This document shows, piece by piece, positions 37,936-50,374 of a stretch of 64,000 bases of DNA; the first letter of the stretch is position 1, and each line of letters starts with the position of its first letter. A model generated the notes under the pieces. It saw only the letters and a list, made by a program, of their open reading frames with translations, did no database searches and was not told the origin of the DNA. Source of the DNA: Mangifera indica. Taxonomy: Eukaryota; Streptophyta; Magnoliopsida; Sapindales; Anacardiaceae. Both the position numbers and the translations under genes were made by a program. Location of the stretch: positions 3,968,001 through 4,032,000 of the forward strand of contig NC_058138.1 of the NCBI RefSeq assembly GCF_011075055.1, given 5' to 3'.

Positions 37936-38289
37936 TCCCTTCACGTAACCTGTTTGAGAAGAAAACACACCGTTTTGAGAAAAAAAAATACCGTTTTCAA
38001 TATATCTATTATTTTCGATATATAACAATCAATTATTTTATAAAAAATTAATCTGATTTTCAATCTATAGATTTTATTTATTACAGATAGCTTAATCTTA
38101 ATGTGTATCGTGAAATGTAAGTAATTAATCAGCGAAATGTTACGGTAAACGTTGAAAAGTTAAATGAGAGGTATTTTTGGAATGAAAAATATAATTTGCT
38201 TAAAAAGGTAAAAAGTAAGAATTACTACAGAAAAACATTTACAGGGGAAAGCGACTGCTTATTTTAATTAATATCCCTTTATCCTGAAC

Positions 38290-41200
38290 GTGTTATCATT
38301 TATGTTATTAAGGGATGAAAAGTGTTTATTGGTCAAACATTGAGTGAGAACATATAATTTACTCATTATTCTTAGACTAATTAACATTTTCTCACTCAAA
38401 ATTAAACTTTGTTAAAAAATTAACTGCATAGAGGTAAAATAGTAATTTTATCATTCATTAATTTTGAAAAAAATTAAAAAAAACAATAACTTTCTATCAA
38501 ACCCAAATTTTTTAAACATAACAATTTAACCCTTAAAAAGTTTAAAAACTTGAAATCTTTTTAAACCCCCATATATTTTGAAATTATTATATAGTCCCAA
38601 TAGTTGTACTATGACTTTACACCCATAATTGGTTGTAGTTTGTTCAATTCTTTAAAGTGTGTAATTGTCATTTATTAAAATTATTGAAGGTAGATTAATA
38701 TTTCAAATTTTTTCAAAAAACCCTTGAACATCTTTTGAATTATTAATAACTCCTAAAAATTTTCAAAATGACCTCTAATATTTTTAAAAATTATAATTTA
38801 TCCTCTAATATATGATTATACAACAAAGACAATTTTGTCAATTGGAAGAAAAAAAAAAGTAAAGGTAAAAGAAAAGAAAAATAAGAAGCTCCTTATATAA
38901 ATTAAATATTTAAAAGTGTATTTTTATTTTTCCATAATTTAGAGTTATTTAATAATTTAACATTTTAATACTTTTGTTTTTTTTAACATAATTTAATTTT
39001 GAGATGGAAAGTGTTATTTATACTTTGATTTTGGGTGTAAAGCCAATCCTTAGGTGGAAATGTAATTCACTTTTATTATTATTATCAATAAAATTATCTG
39101 TATGTAGTTTTAAATATTTATTTTAATACTCAAATAATATATTATTATATAATTATATATTTTTAAATTAAAAATAAAATAATAATTAATTAATTATAAT
39201 ATATTATTTAAATATTTAATTAAATATTAAAAGTTTGATGCATATAAATTTCTATATTATTACTTCATCTTGTCCTTTGATTGTGTAAGTTGTGGAACCC
39301 TCCATTGAGATGGCATGCATGAATCGCAGACACAAAAAGGGCGGCGTCTGAAATCTGGTCACGTCACACGTGCAGTGCAGCGTGGCGGTGGGGGTGGGGA
39401 TCCCATGCACAGAATTCTTTTGAAATTTTTAAGAAACATAAAGTATGGAATATGCATGGCTGCATGCATGACTCAACCCAACATTATCTCTATATGGACC
39501 ACATTTATGGGCCCAATCTCAACCCCCTTTTTAAATATTTTAATTATTATTATTATTATAAAAATCATGAACATAATGCCATACATGCATCATTTACCTC
39601 CATCAATCATGTCTTTTGAAATGATATACAAACTTAACCATATATAGGTACTAGGGTTGTAGACGGGCCAAACTGAGAGCAATTTAATTTAAATCGATCT
39701 TGAATTAGACAAGTTTTAGCTTAATCTTTACATTGAGCTCAAATTTGTTGTTGTCCGATTTGATAGAGTCTACGAACTTGTGACTTCGCTTGAGTATTAT
39801 ATAAATAAATTTTTATAAGTTTAAAATTTTATACTTACACCTAATATTTTTTGAATTAGATCAAATATTGATCAAATGAATAAGTAGTTCAATTTAATCG
39901 ATGATCGAACTGGTTAATTATTTAAAAATAATATAAAAATAATTTTATATAATTAATTAAATATATTTATGTATATAATATAATTTATTTTAATATTAAA
40001 ATTTTTAGTTTAATAGTGTACATAGTCGGCATTGTTAGATGAGATTTTATACTAAAGTCCCGTTAATGAATTTTAAAAAAACTGATTTTTTTTGCTGACA
40101 TCAGCAAAGGGTCAAGCCCGGGGTTTCATCTTGTCCAACCGCTTGAGTCTGGTTTAACTAATCAAACCAACCAATCTAGTCCAATTTTTAAAACTATACT
40201 TATAATTCTAAAGTAATAAAATTATGTACATAATTTTATACACAAACAATAATATGTCACTATATGATTGAATATTGTTTTATCCGGTTTAATCGTAATT
40301 TATCAAGTAGAGCTTGCATTAGTCATTCATATTTTAAGTTGGAACTCCATCCAAAAACTTTTCTACTCGATGAGCTCAAGTATAGTCTAAAGGAAATTAA
40401 ACTAAACTCAAAACAAATTATACTCGATTCGATTACAATCTTTGTTAATAAATTGGAATTTTATGTTATGTTATTATGTATTAAAAAGGTAACGATTATA
40501 AATGTTTGATAGTGTCAAAAATTATATAATTTCATGCTTCTTAAATAATTTGTATCTTGATTGATTTGATTTATTTATACTTGTTTTAAAAACGGTAATT
40601 TAATATGAATATGGTGACTTTGGATAATGATTTTGTCTAGGAATGTATATAATTCAGTTTAAATTATAAAATTAAATTGAATTACTTAAAAAACACCCTT
40701 AAAATATAAATAAATGGGGTCACTATAATAATATATTATAGTTCCACATAGGGTGTGATTCGAATTAAATTGAATTAAACTTGAATAGGATTAACTCGAA
40801 TATAAAAAGTCTAATTCACACTTGATAAACCGTGCACATTGTTTCTATTCAAGCAATTTTTCATCCAAAGTAAAATTGAGTCAGACTTAATTTTGACTCA
40901 ACAAATTTGAATTGAATTATTTTCTGTTCGAGTAAAACTCGAGTCAAAGAATATTTAGGCTTGGTCCTTGTCCATATCCATCCTTACCTTTCATATAAAT
41001 GATCAAATAGTGCAAGTTTTTAGACACACAAATAAATATAAATCAATTAGGATGCCTTTGGCTATAAGGGAAAACAGAATTTCATTAAGCTAATTTAATT
41101 TTTATTATTAACATTATTTGGTTTATTTAATTAGTTAATGAAAAATTATAATAATTTTTTGTTATTAAGTTAAAATTATAAATAATATAAAATATAATCT

Positions 41201-42185
41201 AATTATTTTTGTTAAGATAATTTTAATTTTTTATAATTTTATTTTTAATAAAAATAATTTAGTGTATTAAAGATATTTAAATAAAATAATATTTTTATAT
41301 TATTTATTATTATCAATCAAACATAAAAAATATTTATAAATGTCAATTTATCTAAACATATTATTAATTTATATATATATATATATATATATTAATTTTT
41401 AAGATAATTTATTTATTTGATAATTTGTCAGTTTTATAAATAAAAAATAATTAGAATCAAGTGCACTTTTGAGGGATTGAAAATAGAGTTAAATTTGAGT
41501 CGAATCAAGTCCAATATGATGAAACTTGTTTTCAACTTATTTTTAAGTGGGTTCGGCTTGTTTTCTACTCAAGTCTCATTGAGTATAAAAAAATACTAAT
41601 TCGTGTTTGACTCATTTCGTTATTTAAGAGTTCATGATTGACTTGCACTTAGTTCGTGTTTGTATAGACGAGTTAGACTTGACTTGGGTTTGTATAAGAT
41701 ATTAAGCTTGACTCCTCTAAACAATGTCGTTTCTTTTAATTATTTTTAATAACGCAAGTCATGCTTGACTCACAAGTTAAACACAGAGTCTACTTAGGTT
41801 TGAGTTTAAGTTCGTTTTTTTTATTATTCTCTAACTCATATTCAAGTATGTATTCAATTCTCTTATATTTATATTTGAATTCACTCGTTTTGAATCTAAA
41901 CTGAATTGAAATTTGAGCGGAAAAATTACAATTTCAACACATGTCATTCAAGAATTCTCCTTTCTGATGGAAACATTAAAAAAAATAAAAAAAAGCCAAT
42001 AAATCCTTTAAATATTTACTGTTATTAAAATATTGAATGCGTGTGTGGAGGACCGTCCTTTTTTTAATTATTCAGGTGCCTGCAATCAGTCCAAAAGAGT
42101 ATGCAAAGATTGCTCGAAGCTTACAACTGACAAATTATTACATTTTGTAAGAAAAGCAACTGCAAAACCAAAATTTCATTACTAT
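38290..42185. other. Intergenic DNA
   Basis: No gene is recognised. 39310-39610 contains several CATGCATG words (RY-like) and a GC-richer patch with CACGTGCAGTGCAGCG, perhaps an orphan regulatory region. 40640-40960 and 41480-41910 hold GAGTTTGAATTC-rich hAT-type debris. 41368-41392 is a short (AT)n run. The frame at 42033-42236 overlaps the left end of the next MITE and is not credible as a gene. Confidence 0.45.
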
Positions 42186-42198
42186 ATGTTATATTTTA

Positions 42199-42589
42199 GG
42201 CCAAAGGACTATTTCCCACCCAAAGACGATGACTAGCATTCCCAAGAGAGTCGTTAGAAGGAGACCACACTAGAAAGAAAGAGACGTTGCCTGAAGGTCA
42301 CCGGAGAGGAAGTAAAGATGTCAGAAAATTGAATTTGAAAAATTGAAAACCCTAAGAGGGAAAATACTGCTTTTTAATACTTGAGTTGGGAAAAATTGTT
42401 AGTTTTTAGGATTTAAGGGGAAAGATTAAATCAAATTTAAGTTTATTTTTTATAATACAGATAAAATAACGATTTTACCCTTTAAACCGTTAGTTTTAAC
42501 CATTCACGGGTGGATAAATAAGATTTTCAATGTTAATGGGGGAAATCTTGGAAAAACAACATACCTTGGGTGGGAATTGTCCTTTGGCC
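42199..42589. mobile_element. GGCC-family MITE with perfect 9-bp duplication
   Basis: 391 bp. The left end reads GGCCAAAGGACTATTTCCCA. The right end, reverse complemented, reads GGCCAAAGGACAATTCCCA. Flanks TATATTTTA at 42190-42198 and 42590-42598 are identical. The 9-bp duplication indicates Mutator-type transposition. This is the best-preserved member of its family in the window. Confidence 0.9.
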
Positions 42590-42673
42590 TATATTTTATT
42601 TGAAGTATATTCTAAAATTAATAAAGCATGGACTTAATTTCAGCCGCCCATAGTTTCCATGAACAAAAAAGAA

Positions 42674-43355
42674 GGCCAAAAGTCTTGCTCCCACCTAAGG
42701 TTTGATGTAATTTTAAAGTCCTACCTATTAATTTTAAAAAACTTAAATACTCACCTATAATTCAAATTTTGTTAAAAATTTTAATTAAGGTTAAAGGTAA
42801 AATCGTTATTTTAATAATAATAATATTAAAAAATATAATTTATTATATTTTCTCTTCAAGTTTTAAAACTAACAAATTCACTTTTTCTTAAAGTTTTTTA
42901 GTTTTAAAAAGTCATATTTTCTCTACCCCAGACTTAGGTTTTTTTTTTTTTTCATCTTCGATCACTATCTTCGACGTCAACAACCTCCTCTTTGTATCAT
43001 AAACCATCGTCGGCGTCAGTTGTCACATTTTTTCACCCTAAATTGTTGTCCAAACATGGTGTTAGAAATGGTTATTAGAAGTGAAAAAAAAAATTTAGGT
43101 TTTGGAGGAGAGAAATATGACTTTTTAAAATTGGAAAACTTTAGGTATAAGTGAATTTGTTTGATTTTAATATCTAAGGAGAAATATAGTAAAATATATA
43201 TATTTTTAATATTATTGTTAAAATAACGATTTTATCTTTAACTCAATTGAAATTTTTAATAAAATTTAATTTATAGATGAGTGTTTAGGTTTTTAAAAGT
43301 TTACGCGTGAGACTTGGGTATTACATGAAACCTTGGGTGGAACAGGTTTTCGGCC
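42674..43355. mobile_element. GGCC-family MITE, longer member
   Basis: The left end reads GGCCAAAAGTCTTGCTCCCA. The right end, reverse complemented, reads GGCCGAAAACCTGTTCCACC. Flanks AAAAAAGAA (42665-42673) and TAAAAAGAA (43356-43364) agree at 8 of 9 positions. It is about 290 bp longer than its neighbour at 42199, mainly in the interior. Confidence 0.82.
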
Positions 43356-43369
43356 TAAAAAGAATACAA

Positions 43370-44380
43370 AGTAATTAATTTTATATTGAAATAAGTTAAA
43401 ATGATTTCAAAAACAGTTTTAAAATGTAATCTCAAAGAGAAATATTATATATATAAACGGTAAATATTAAATAAATATAAAAAATTAATATATTATTATA
43501 TGAGTAGATAATTTTATAGTTTATTTTATCGTTAATTTAAAATTATTTAATTATAAGATGATATATTAATTTAATTATAATGGTCAATGTTCATTAGTTT
43601 GTATATGAGGTATTATTGAATATTAAATTATTTTAACCGATTTATGTCTTGAATGAATTTGAAAACAACTTAGAGCAATTTAAACGAAAGTATACAACAT
43701 TAATTTTTGTCGATCTTAACCATTTCGATTAATAAACTATGGTCCACTTGTTTAATTCTGAAGAACAATACTATGTGTATATATTTAGTTTTATTGAATT
43801 TTAAATGACTTTAAATCAACACTATATGTATATACTTTTAAGTAAATAAAGAGATACATATATGATATGTGTCATCATGTGATTAGATGTTTCATATATA
43901 TATTTATTTATTTATCTCCCTCAAAGTTACCAATAAAACTATATGTGTATACATTTGAATACACAAATGAGTAAACAAAAAAGTATGATTTAAACATATT
44001 ATATACATATAATATTCATCTTCAAATTCACAAATAAATATAATATAAACACTTTGGCCATGATTTTTATATTATGATACTTTTTATAGGGTAATGCAAA
44101 TGTATTTTTGAGTAAGATTGATTTAGGTAATCTTTTATTATTAAAAATAGAAAAATTTTTAAGATTAAAAATATTTTTCATGTTACTTGTTATTTAATTG
44201 AAAATTAGGGCATTTTATCTAAAATTGCAACAAATAAGGATAAAACTGTAATAAATTAAAGATTACTTTAGTAATATTTTAATATATAATTTGGATGTGA
44301 TAATTAAATTGTCTCTATATCACATTTCATGTCACATTGATTATAAGAGATTATTAAAGTATTCCGTTACATAATATAGT
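43370..44380. other. AT-rich intergenic DNA
   Basis: No gene is seen. It contains fragments of the CATGTGATTAGATG-type repeat (43870-43900) and a weak Tourist-like remnant (44080-44350). Confidence 0.45.
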
Positions 44381-44415
44381 TAGGGCTGAATTCGAGCCAA
44401 GCTCGAGAACATAGT

Positions 44416-44662
44416 TAGGGTTAAATTCGAGTTGAGCCGAGCTCAAGCTCGAATCGGTTTACTTATAGCTGAGCTCTAGTTTAAGCTCGTGAAAGTCAAA
44501 CTCAAACTCAGTTTGAATTCAGTTCGATTTATTTTTCATTATTAAAATGGTATCGTTTTAATACATATTGGTTAAAACGATATCGTTTTGTGTCAAAATT
44601 TTTAATTGAAAATTTTGACAAGTAACTCGAGCTCGAATTAGCTCAGTTCTAGTTCAACCCTA
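44416..44662. mobile_element. hAT-like hairpin MITE beside a second terminus
   Basis: Starts TAGGGTTAAATTCGAG and ends GTTCTAGTTCAACCCTA, with flanks AACATAGT (44408-44415) and AACATAAT (44663-44670). Just upstream, at 44381, another terminus TAGGGCTGAATTCGAGCC begins and breaks off after 27 bp, so one element inserted at or beside the end of another. Confidence 0.72.
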
Positions 44663-44670
44663 AACATAAT

Positions 44671-46210
44671 AGTGACAATAATAAAAATTACCTCGAACCA
44701 AATAGCCCTTTAAATGAGATGTAAATTGTCATGGCTCAAATGTGAATTACGGTGAAATAAGTATAACATGAGAAGTGGGCAAAAGGTATTAGTTTCATGG
44801 CAATATCAAGGGTGGGAGGTAGAAGTGGAGCCATGATCAACAATATTGAAGAAGACACTAGGTAACCTTTGCACAAACTAATCGGGAACTGCAATCACTC
44901 TCTTTATGACTCCAAAATAACATATAACCAGTAATTTTAAACCCATAATAGATGTACGTAAGATTAACTCTCAAGAGTATAGCACAGATAATTCAACTAT
45001 GCAAAACCTCTAAAACCCACGAATATATACATGTATACACATATAATAAAAGTTGTAATTCATATTAGTCATCTATAAATACGATTTACTTTATCAAAAA
45101 GATTATTCATCTAGAAAGTAAAGTGTTCAAAAGTTGCACATATAATTTCACTATACAAAACCTCTAAAACTATGTCAATATACATGTATACACATCTAAT
45201 AAAAGTTGTAACTCATAATAATCATCCTTAAATATGATTTAATTCATCAAAAAGATTACTCATCTAGAGAGAAGGCGACACATATCAACTAACCCGAGAT
45301 TTATTTCAACTGAATAATAAAATAATGTAGACAAATAGTAAAAGTAAACAGTAAAATCATTTCAAAACCCCAATTTGATGGATAATTAACTAAGAATAAT
45401 AATAAAAGTGATTTAGCTGGCCAACCCTAAAAGGTGGTAAACAACTGTAGGCAAGTTAGGTCAAAAAGTCAAAAAAATCAAACTATAAATTAAATTTACG
45501 TAAGTTTGGTTCGGGTAACGACTAGGATTATATTACCGAGAGCATTTATTTTTACAGAAGGCAGCCTTTAATTTATATAATAAAAAGAAGGACTTTAGAG
45601 GCCATGTCCATGTGGTTTAAAATTTAATTAAAACTTTTACCCGCTTCATTTTGACTCCTTCCTTGACAGTCAAACTATCGGTGCAAGTTTTTTAACCTTT
45701 CGAGGCACAAGTTTTTACTTTTGAGGATGTTTTTTACTTTAAGCATGAATTTTTATTTTTCTTGGATGAAAATTTTAGGTATCTTCTATAAAATTTATTG
45801 TAATGATAATATATAACATATGTAGGTACTGAAGAAAGTGTAGAGTGTTATGTTAACATCGATTGAACTAATATAATATTTAATTTTTACCTATACAAAT
45901 GCGAGGTCAAAACAAGAAAATTTCAACAGGGGAGATAAGTCTAAACAACAATCTAACAAACCATCAAAAGTTTTCCTTTTTTCTATATCAAACCAAATCA
46001 CAGAAAAATATTAAAATCGAAAAGTGGAAGTCCAACCAAAGAATAATGCAAAAATCCAATATAAAAGATGAAAATCAAGGTACATAACAAATGATATCAA
46101 GTTGTGATAAAATCTCAAGCTTGAAGATTCTATCATGAATCTTAACCTGAACAAAGCTACAAATGTCACTAATAATAGCCCTAAGAGGGTTATGTTGCTA
46201 ATGTAATATA
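44671..46210. other. Intergenic DNA with a tandem pair
   Basis: Two tandem copies of about 137-150 bp at 44985-45280 share TATGCAAAACCTCTAAAAC-type, TACATGTATACACAT and AATAAAAGTTGTAA words. Nothing else is recognised. The frame at 45899-46087 has no known features. Confidence 0.5.
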
Positions 46211-46224
46211 TATCTGGCTACTCA

Positions 46225-46550
46225 TAGGGCTGGATTCGAGCCGAGCCGAGCTCGGGCTCGGCTCGGCTTTTTGAGGGCCGGCTCGAGCAGATTTCGGCTC
46301 GGCTCGAGTTCGGCTCGGTAACGGCTCGGTTCGGCTCGTTTTTTATATCAAAACGACACCGTTTTGTATATATATATGAATCAAAACGACGCCGTTTTGT
46401 ATAAAAAAATTTTAAAAAAAATATACCGAGCCAGCTCGGGCTCGGCTCGAGCTCGATCGAACCGAGCTGAGCCCGGCTCGTTTCGGGCTCGAACCGAGCC
46501 GAACCGAGCCGAGCTCGAGCTCGAGCTGGCTCGGCTCGAATCCAGCCCTA
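46225..46550. mobile_element. hAT-like hairpin MITE, youngest copy
   Basis: 326 bp, near-perfect inverted repeat from TAGGGCTGGATTCGAGCC to its complement at the right, with perfect 8-bp flanks GCTACTCA (46217-46224 and 46551-46558). Arms are GC-rich (GGCTCGGCTCGAG words). The centre has AAAACGACACCGTTTTG and AAAACGACGCCGTTTTG. TAGGG termini and 8-bp duplication fit hAT. The frame at 46364-46606 is a by-product. Confidence 0.92.
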
Positions 46551-46654
46551 GCTACTCATACTTAGATGATATATCAATCATATTGTACTTATCTTTAAAA
46601 AAATGAACAAATAATTAAATATAAACTACAACAAAGAAATATGAAAATTTAATG

Positions 46655-47145
46655 AACATCTAGGGGGTGTTTGCTTCAATGAATAAAAATATTACTTTGG
46701 TAATTTATTTTTTATTATTGACATTATTTTACTTGGTTGTGAGGTAATAAAAGATTTTGATAATTTTTTATTACCAATAATAATGTGACAAACCATATAA
46801 GAGGTAATTCAATTACTATCTTTATCTTACTTATTATAAAATTATTAGGTAATCTTGATTTTATTATAATTATATTTTTATTTATTAATTTTAAAGACAA
46901 AAAATGGTCTTATTTTAAATTAATATAATAAATAATATAAAAAATATTTTAAAATAACTATATCTAAGAAATATAAGTAAAATAAATTAAATATAATAAT
47001 TATTTATACTTATTAATTTTTTTTTCAAATTTTATAAAATACAATAATTTTTTATATCTATTAATATTTTAAATAATCTATTTTTAAAATAATATTTTAA
47101 TTTTGATAATAAAAAATTCTTAAAACTAAAAATATCCTAATATAA
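46655..47145. mobile_element. Degenerate Tourist-like MITE
   Basis: Starts near CTAGGGGGTGTTTGCTTC and contains GGTAATAAAAGATTTTGAT and ATTATTTATACTTATTAAT words of the Tourist-like family at 13046. The right end is eroded. Confidence 0.5.
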
Positions 47146-47149
47146 ACTA

Positions 47150-48515
47150 ATGTTGCATGAAAATGTATAAGAATTTCTTAAAATATTCCTTTAATTTTCA
47201 TCGATAGTGACAGGTTGATGTGTCTCTTTCTGAAACTTGAGGATGGCATAACCTAAAACTCGAAGCACCCGGAAGACAAGGGTTAATGTCTTCATACAGG
47301 GGTGCAAAGGTCAAAATCATCTCCATTTTTTTTTTCCCAATTTTTTCTTAATGTAATAAATAGATAAAGACAGAATAGGCACAGGATTCTCCACCATCGC
47401 CTCGTAAAATAATATATTATATATAAATCTGTTCATATTTGTCAGTCAGTCATGAATTATTGTTATGTACACAGTAAGGAGAGAGAGAGAAAGAGAGAAC
47501 TTGGACTCCCGTTTGTATCGGGGGAGCAGAAGAAGATTGATGATTAGGACTGAGAAATAATACTTAGAATAATGAAAGCGATGGACGGAAGGATGGATGA
47601 TGGATGGAATGTGAGAAAGTTTTCAAGGCCGACTGAGGTATTTGTACAGAGACAAATATGATAATTTTATAACATTCATGGAAACCCTCCTAAGTATACT
47701 TTATACAGAATAAACCCCCTTTGTCAAACATTACTACTTTCTGGTTGCAATGTTTTTGGACTTGGATTAGAAAAGCATGTTGATCTAAATTGAGAACAAC
47801 TCAAAAGCACGGGAGAGATAATATGCATTTATGGGCATTCAACGTTGATTAGAAATACTAAAACAAAGATTGGTTAAATAACTATTCAATATCTAATAAG
47901 TTTTTTAATTATGTTAAATTGTGTGTTTAAAATAGATAATATTTTGACAATGAAATACTCTATTGGACCACTCATATATAACAAATTGATTCATTTCATT
48001 TTTTAAAACATATTTGAATTAAACATAATAATTTCTCGATAGTTTTACTAAATTAACTTTGATTGTTTTTAATGCTAAGGAGTTTGACCTACACATCGAC
48101 ATCATAATATTCCATCTTTTGGTTTGTATACTACTTCAAACTCTTTGTTGTTTGTTAGATAAATAGTTTTCTTTCTAGTTTTAAAAACAAAGAGTTAATG
48201 AGTAAACAATTTCAAATTTTATTCTTTTATAGCATCGAGGAGCTAGAGTGCCATTAATATGATAACTTTATTTTAGAAATAATAAAATCATGCACAATTA
48301 TAATAACAATTAGTTTCTGAATTAATAATAATGTGTCACTATGTGATTGAGCGATTTTTTTCTTAAATGACTTTAACTTTATTTGCCCTAGGTCAGCCCT
48401 ACCTTTGCCATAATTTAGTTTGACTAATGATGGGGGTATTGAGTGATCTCTAAAATGGAATGGGCTCTTTTAGAGTTTGTAAAAATGAAAGGGGCTTAGC
48501 ATTATCTCTTGTATA
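47150..48515. other. Intergenic DNA
   Basis: 47390-47660 is less AT-rich, with a GAGAGAGAGA stretch (47479) and a GATGGA repeat (47580-47610), but it contains no convincing frame. The rest is AT-rich. Confidence 0.4.
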
Positions 48516-48519
48516 TAGG

Positions 48520-48917
48520 GAAAATAACTTTTTCCCATCCAAACTTTGATGAAATGAATTTCCACCTTTTAAATTTGAAAAGTCTAATTCCCACCTATTC
48601 ATCAAAAACAAACTTTAGTTTTAATAGTACACAATACATAGTTTTAGCATTCGTCTCAATCCCACTCAATAACGAGATCAAACATCTTAGCTTAATAGAA
48701 TCATGAAAAAATTTCAACCAAGTTATGACCGATCCAGTGCATGTTGTGGGGAGGATAGTACAACAAGATGCAACATTTCTGTTCAAATGATGGATAAAAA
48801 TTGTATAGGATACGGTATTATTTAGCTTCGACAAAGATAACATACATATAGACGGAAAAAATGAATGCTCCAATCTTAAAATGTGATTTCATCAAAGTTG
48901 TGGTGGGAATAATTTGA
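48520..48917. mobile_element. Diverged GGCC-type MITE
   Basis: The left part CCATCCAAACTTTGATGAAA pairs with the right part TTTCATCAAAGTTGTGGTGG. The interior is AT-poor for this window and gives frames on both strands (48509-48706 and 48595-48873) without recognisable domains. Outermost GGCC and target duplication are lost. Confidence 0.55.
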
Positions 48918-50360
48918 AATGCGAAAGTGAGTGATGGAGATTGCAGAGAGATGGAGCGATGAAAAGGGCAATGCATGGTAGGAGCAGATTAGACTGACAA
49001 GGAAAAGACTTGTGTCCAACTGGGCATGAATACATGGGCGTGGATAGGGGCCGCTGCGTGTGGGTTTTTTGTCAGATTATGTATATCTTCTACGGGTGTT
49101 TTACAGCAAAGCTAGAGCTCAGAAAGAGCAAAACTTTTCATCATCAATGCGAGATAAATAGAAAAATAGAATTTAGATGCTATTGTTAAAGAGATCTCAT
49201 GACCATTGTTGCTACAAGGAGAATTAAGCTAGATTGTAGAATCAAAACGATACTAGTATCTTAATGTTATCCAAGTAAATGTATTTTAAAAAAAAACCCT
49301 ATACCCACTTCATTTTAAGTATATAATTGAAATTTAAATGATATATTATTATATAATTAAATTTATTTTTTAATTAAAGATAAAATAATATTTAATCATA
49401 TGGTAATATATAATTTGAATATTTGAATGCATACTTGAGTGCTCAAAACTAAGTATATATAATTTATTGTTTATTATATTTGAAGAAACAAATTATCTCT
49501 ATTAATTGATTAAAAAATTTTCAACTAAAAGTCAGGTTGGATTTGATTGCTACTCAAGTTTGAATTCAAGTTTATATTAAATAGTTTATATTCGAATTCA
49601 TGCAAATATTTACGTTCGAACTAATTCATATGTCGGGTTTTGTTTGGACTCAATTTAAATCAAATCTATCCCTAACCTTAGTCTTCCGGCAGTTTCAAGT
49701 TTCAAACACTTTACGTCAAAAAATTGGTTCGATTATAATCTTTACTAAATTTATATACAATATTATTTTAGATAATCAAGAAGTTTAGAAGGTTCAAGGG
49801 TCAATATGTACTCACATTGTTTTGAATATACGAAACCCCACATGCTGTAAAGGGGTAGGAACCCATCGGCCATCGCCCACGTGTTTGGCCTTATCATCTC
49901 CTGTCATAAAGTAAATTTATATATATAAATACACTATCAATGGCATGAAGAAAAGCTCAACTTCGCTTTGCTAGTTTTGGATTGCAAGACAAATGAGCTT
50001 TTAGACATTTAATAATCCCACCATTAATGCTCCTCGTGCACCTTCTTATTGTAATCTTAGAGTGAGCAAATTTTAGGTTTCTAAACAGAAGATTTTGTAT
50101 CCACTCTTAGAGTTAAAAAGTACCCTTTAAGTTTTCAACAATTACTCAATTAATCTATATTAATATGAAATTTTAATTTATTTGATATAATAATTATAAA
50201 ATTAATAATTAAATTTATGATTTGACCTATTTGATTTTGTTAACACTACTCTAAAGAGAAAGCATGGCTAATATTTATGTATCTAACCATGTGAGATTTA
50301 AGAGGTGCCCCATCTATTTATACTAATATTTATTGAGGAGAGAGAGAAGGAGATGGAGAA
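48918..50360. other. Upstream region of BBM
   Basis: No gene is seen. A second TATA-like stretch lies at 49918-49927, about 600 bp before the BBM start. 49300-49450 is a copy of the dispersed GTGTATT/ATAATATAT repeat. Regulatory elements could not be named from sequence alone. Confidence 0.4.
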
Positions 50361-50366
50361 AGTTTT

Positions 50367-50374
50367 TATATAAA
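50367..50374 (+). promoter_or_regulatory. Probable TATA box of BBM
   Basis: TATATAAA followed about 30 bp later by a CT-rich stretch (50380-50430, including a CTTCTTCTTCTTCTTC run), the usual setting of a plant transcript start. It implies a 5' leader of about 130 bp. Confidence 0.55.

Larger units (their letters stand above)
36735..38277. mobile_element. Foldback element B (Mutator-type, non-autonomous)
   Basis: A 1,543-bp inverted repeat. The left end reads GGGAAATTAATTAAAATAGGC. The right end, reverse complemented, reads GGGATATTAATTAAAATAAGC. It is flanked by perfect 9-bp direct repeats TTTATCCTG (36726-36734 and 38278-38286). Outer arms resemble element A: TTTTTCGACAACAATTCTTAC and ATTTCAAAAATACCCCTC on the left have clear counterparts in A at about 8498 and 8554, and ACCGTTTTCAATATAT on the right has one at about 10830. 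Inner arms are minisatellites of about 20-22 bp around GTGCGTGAAAATACAAACGG, a different unit from element A but with the same GTGCG word. The arms meet almost without a spacer near 37570. Open frames here are repeat translations. Confidence 0.92.

Noticed and set aside
36998..37948. Histidine- and phenylalanine-rich repeat proteins on both strands
   Set aside because: Translations of the foldback B minisatellite arms, open in several frames at once.
46364..46606. Glu/Arg-rich open frame
   Set aside because: It reads the GC-rich arm of the hAT hairpin MITE; the repeat explains it.
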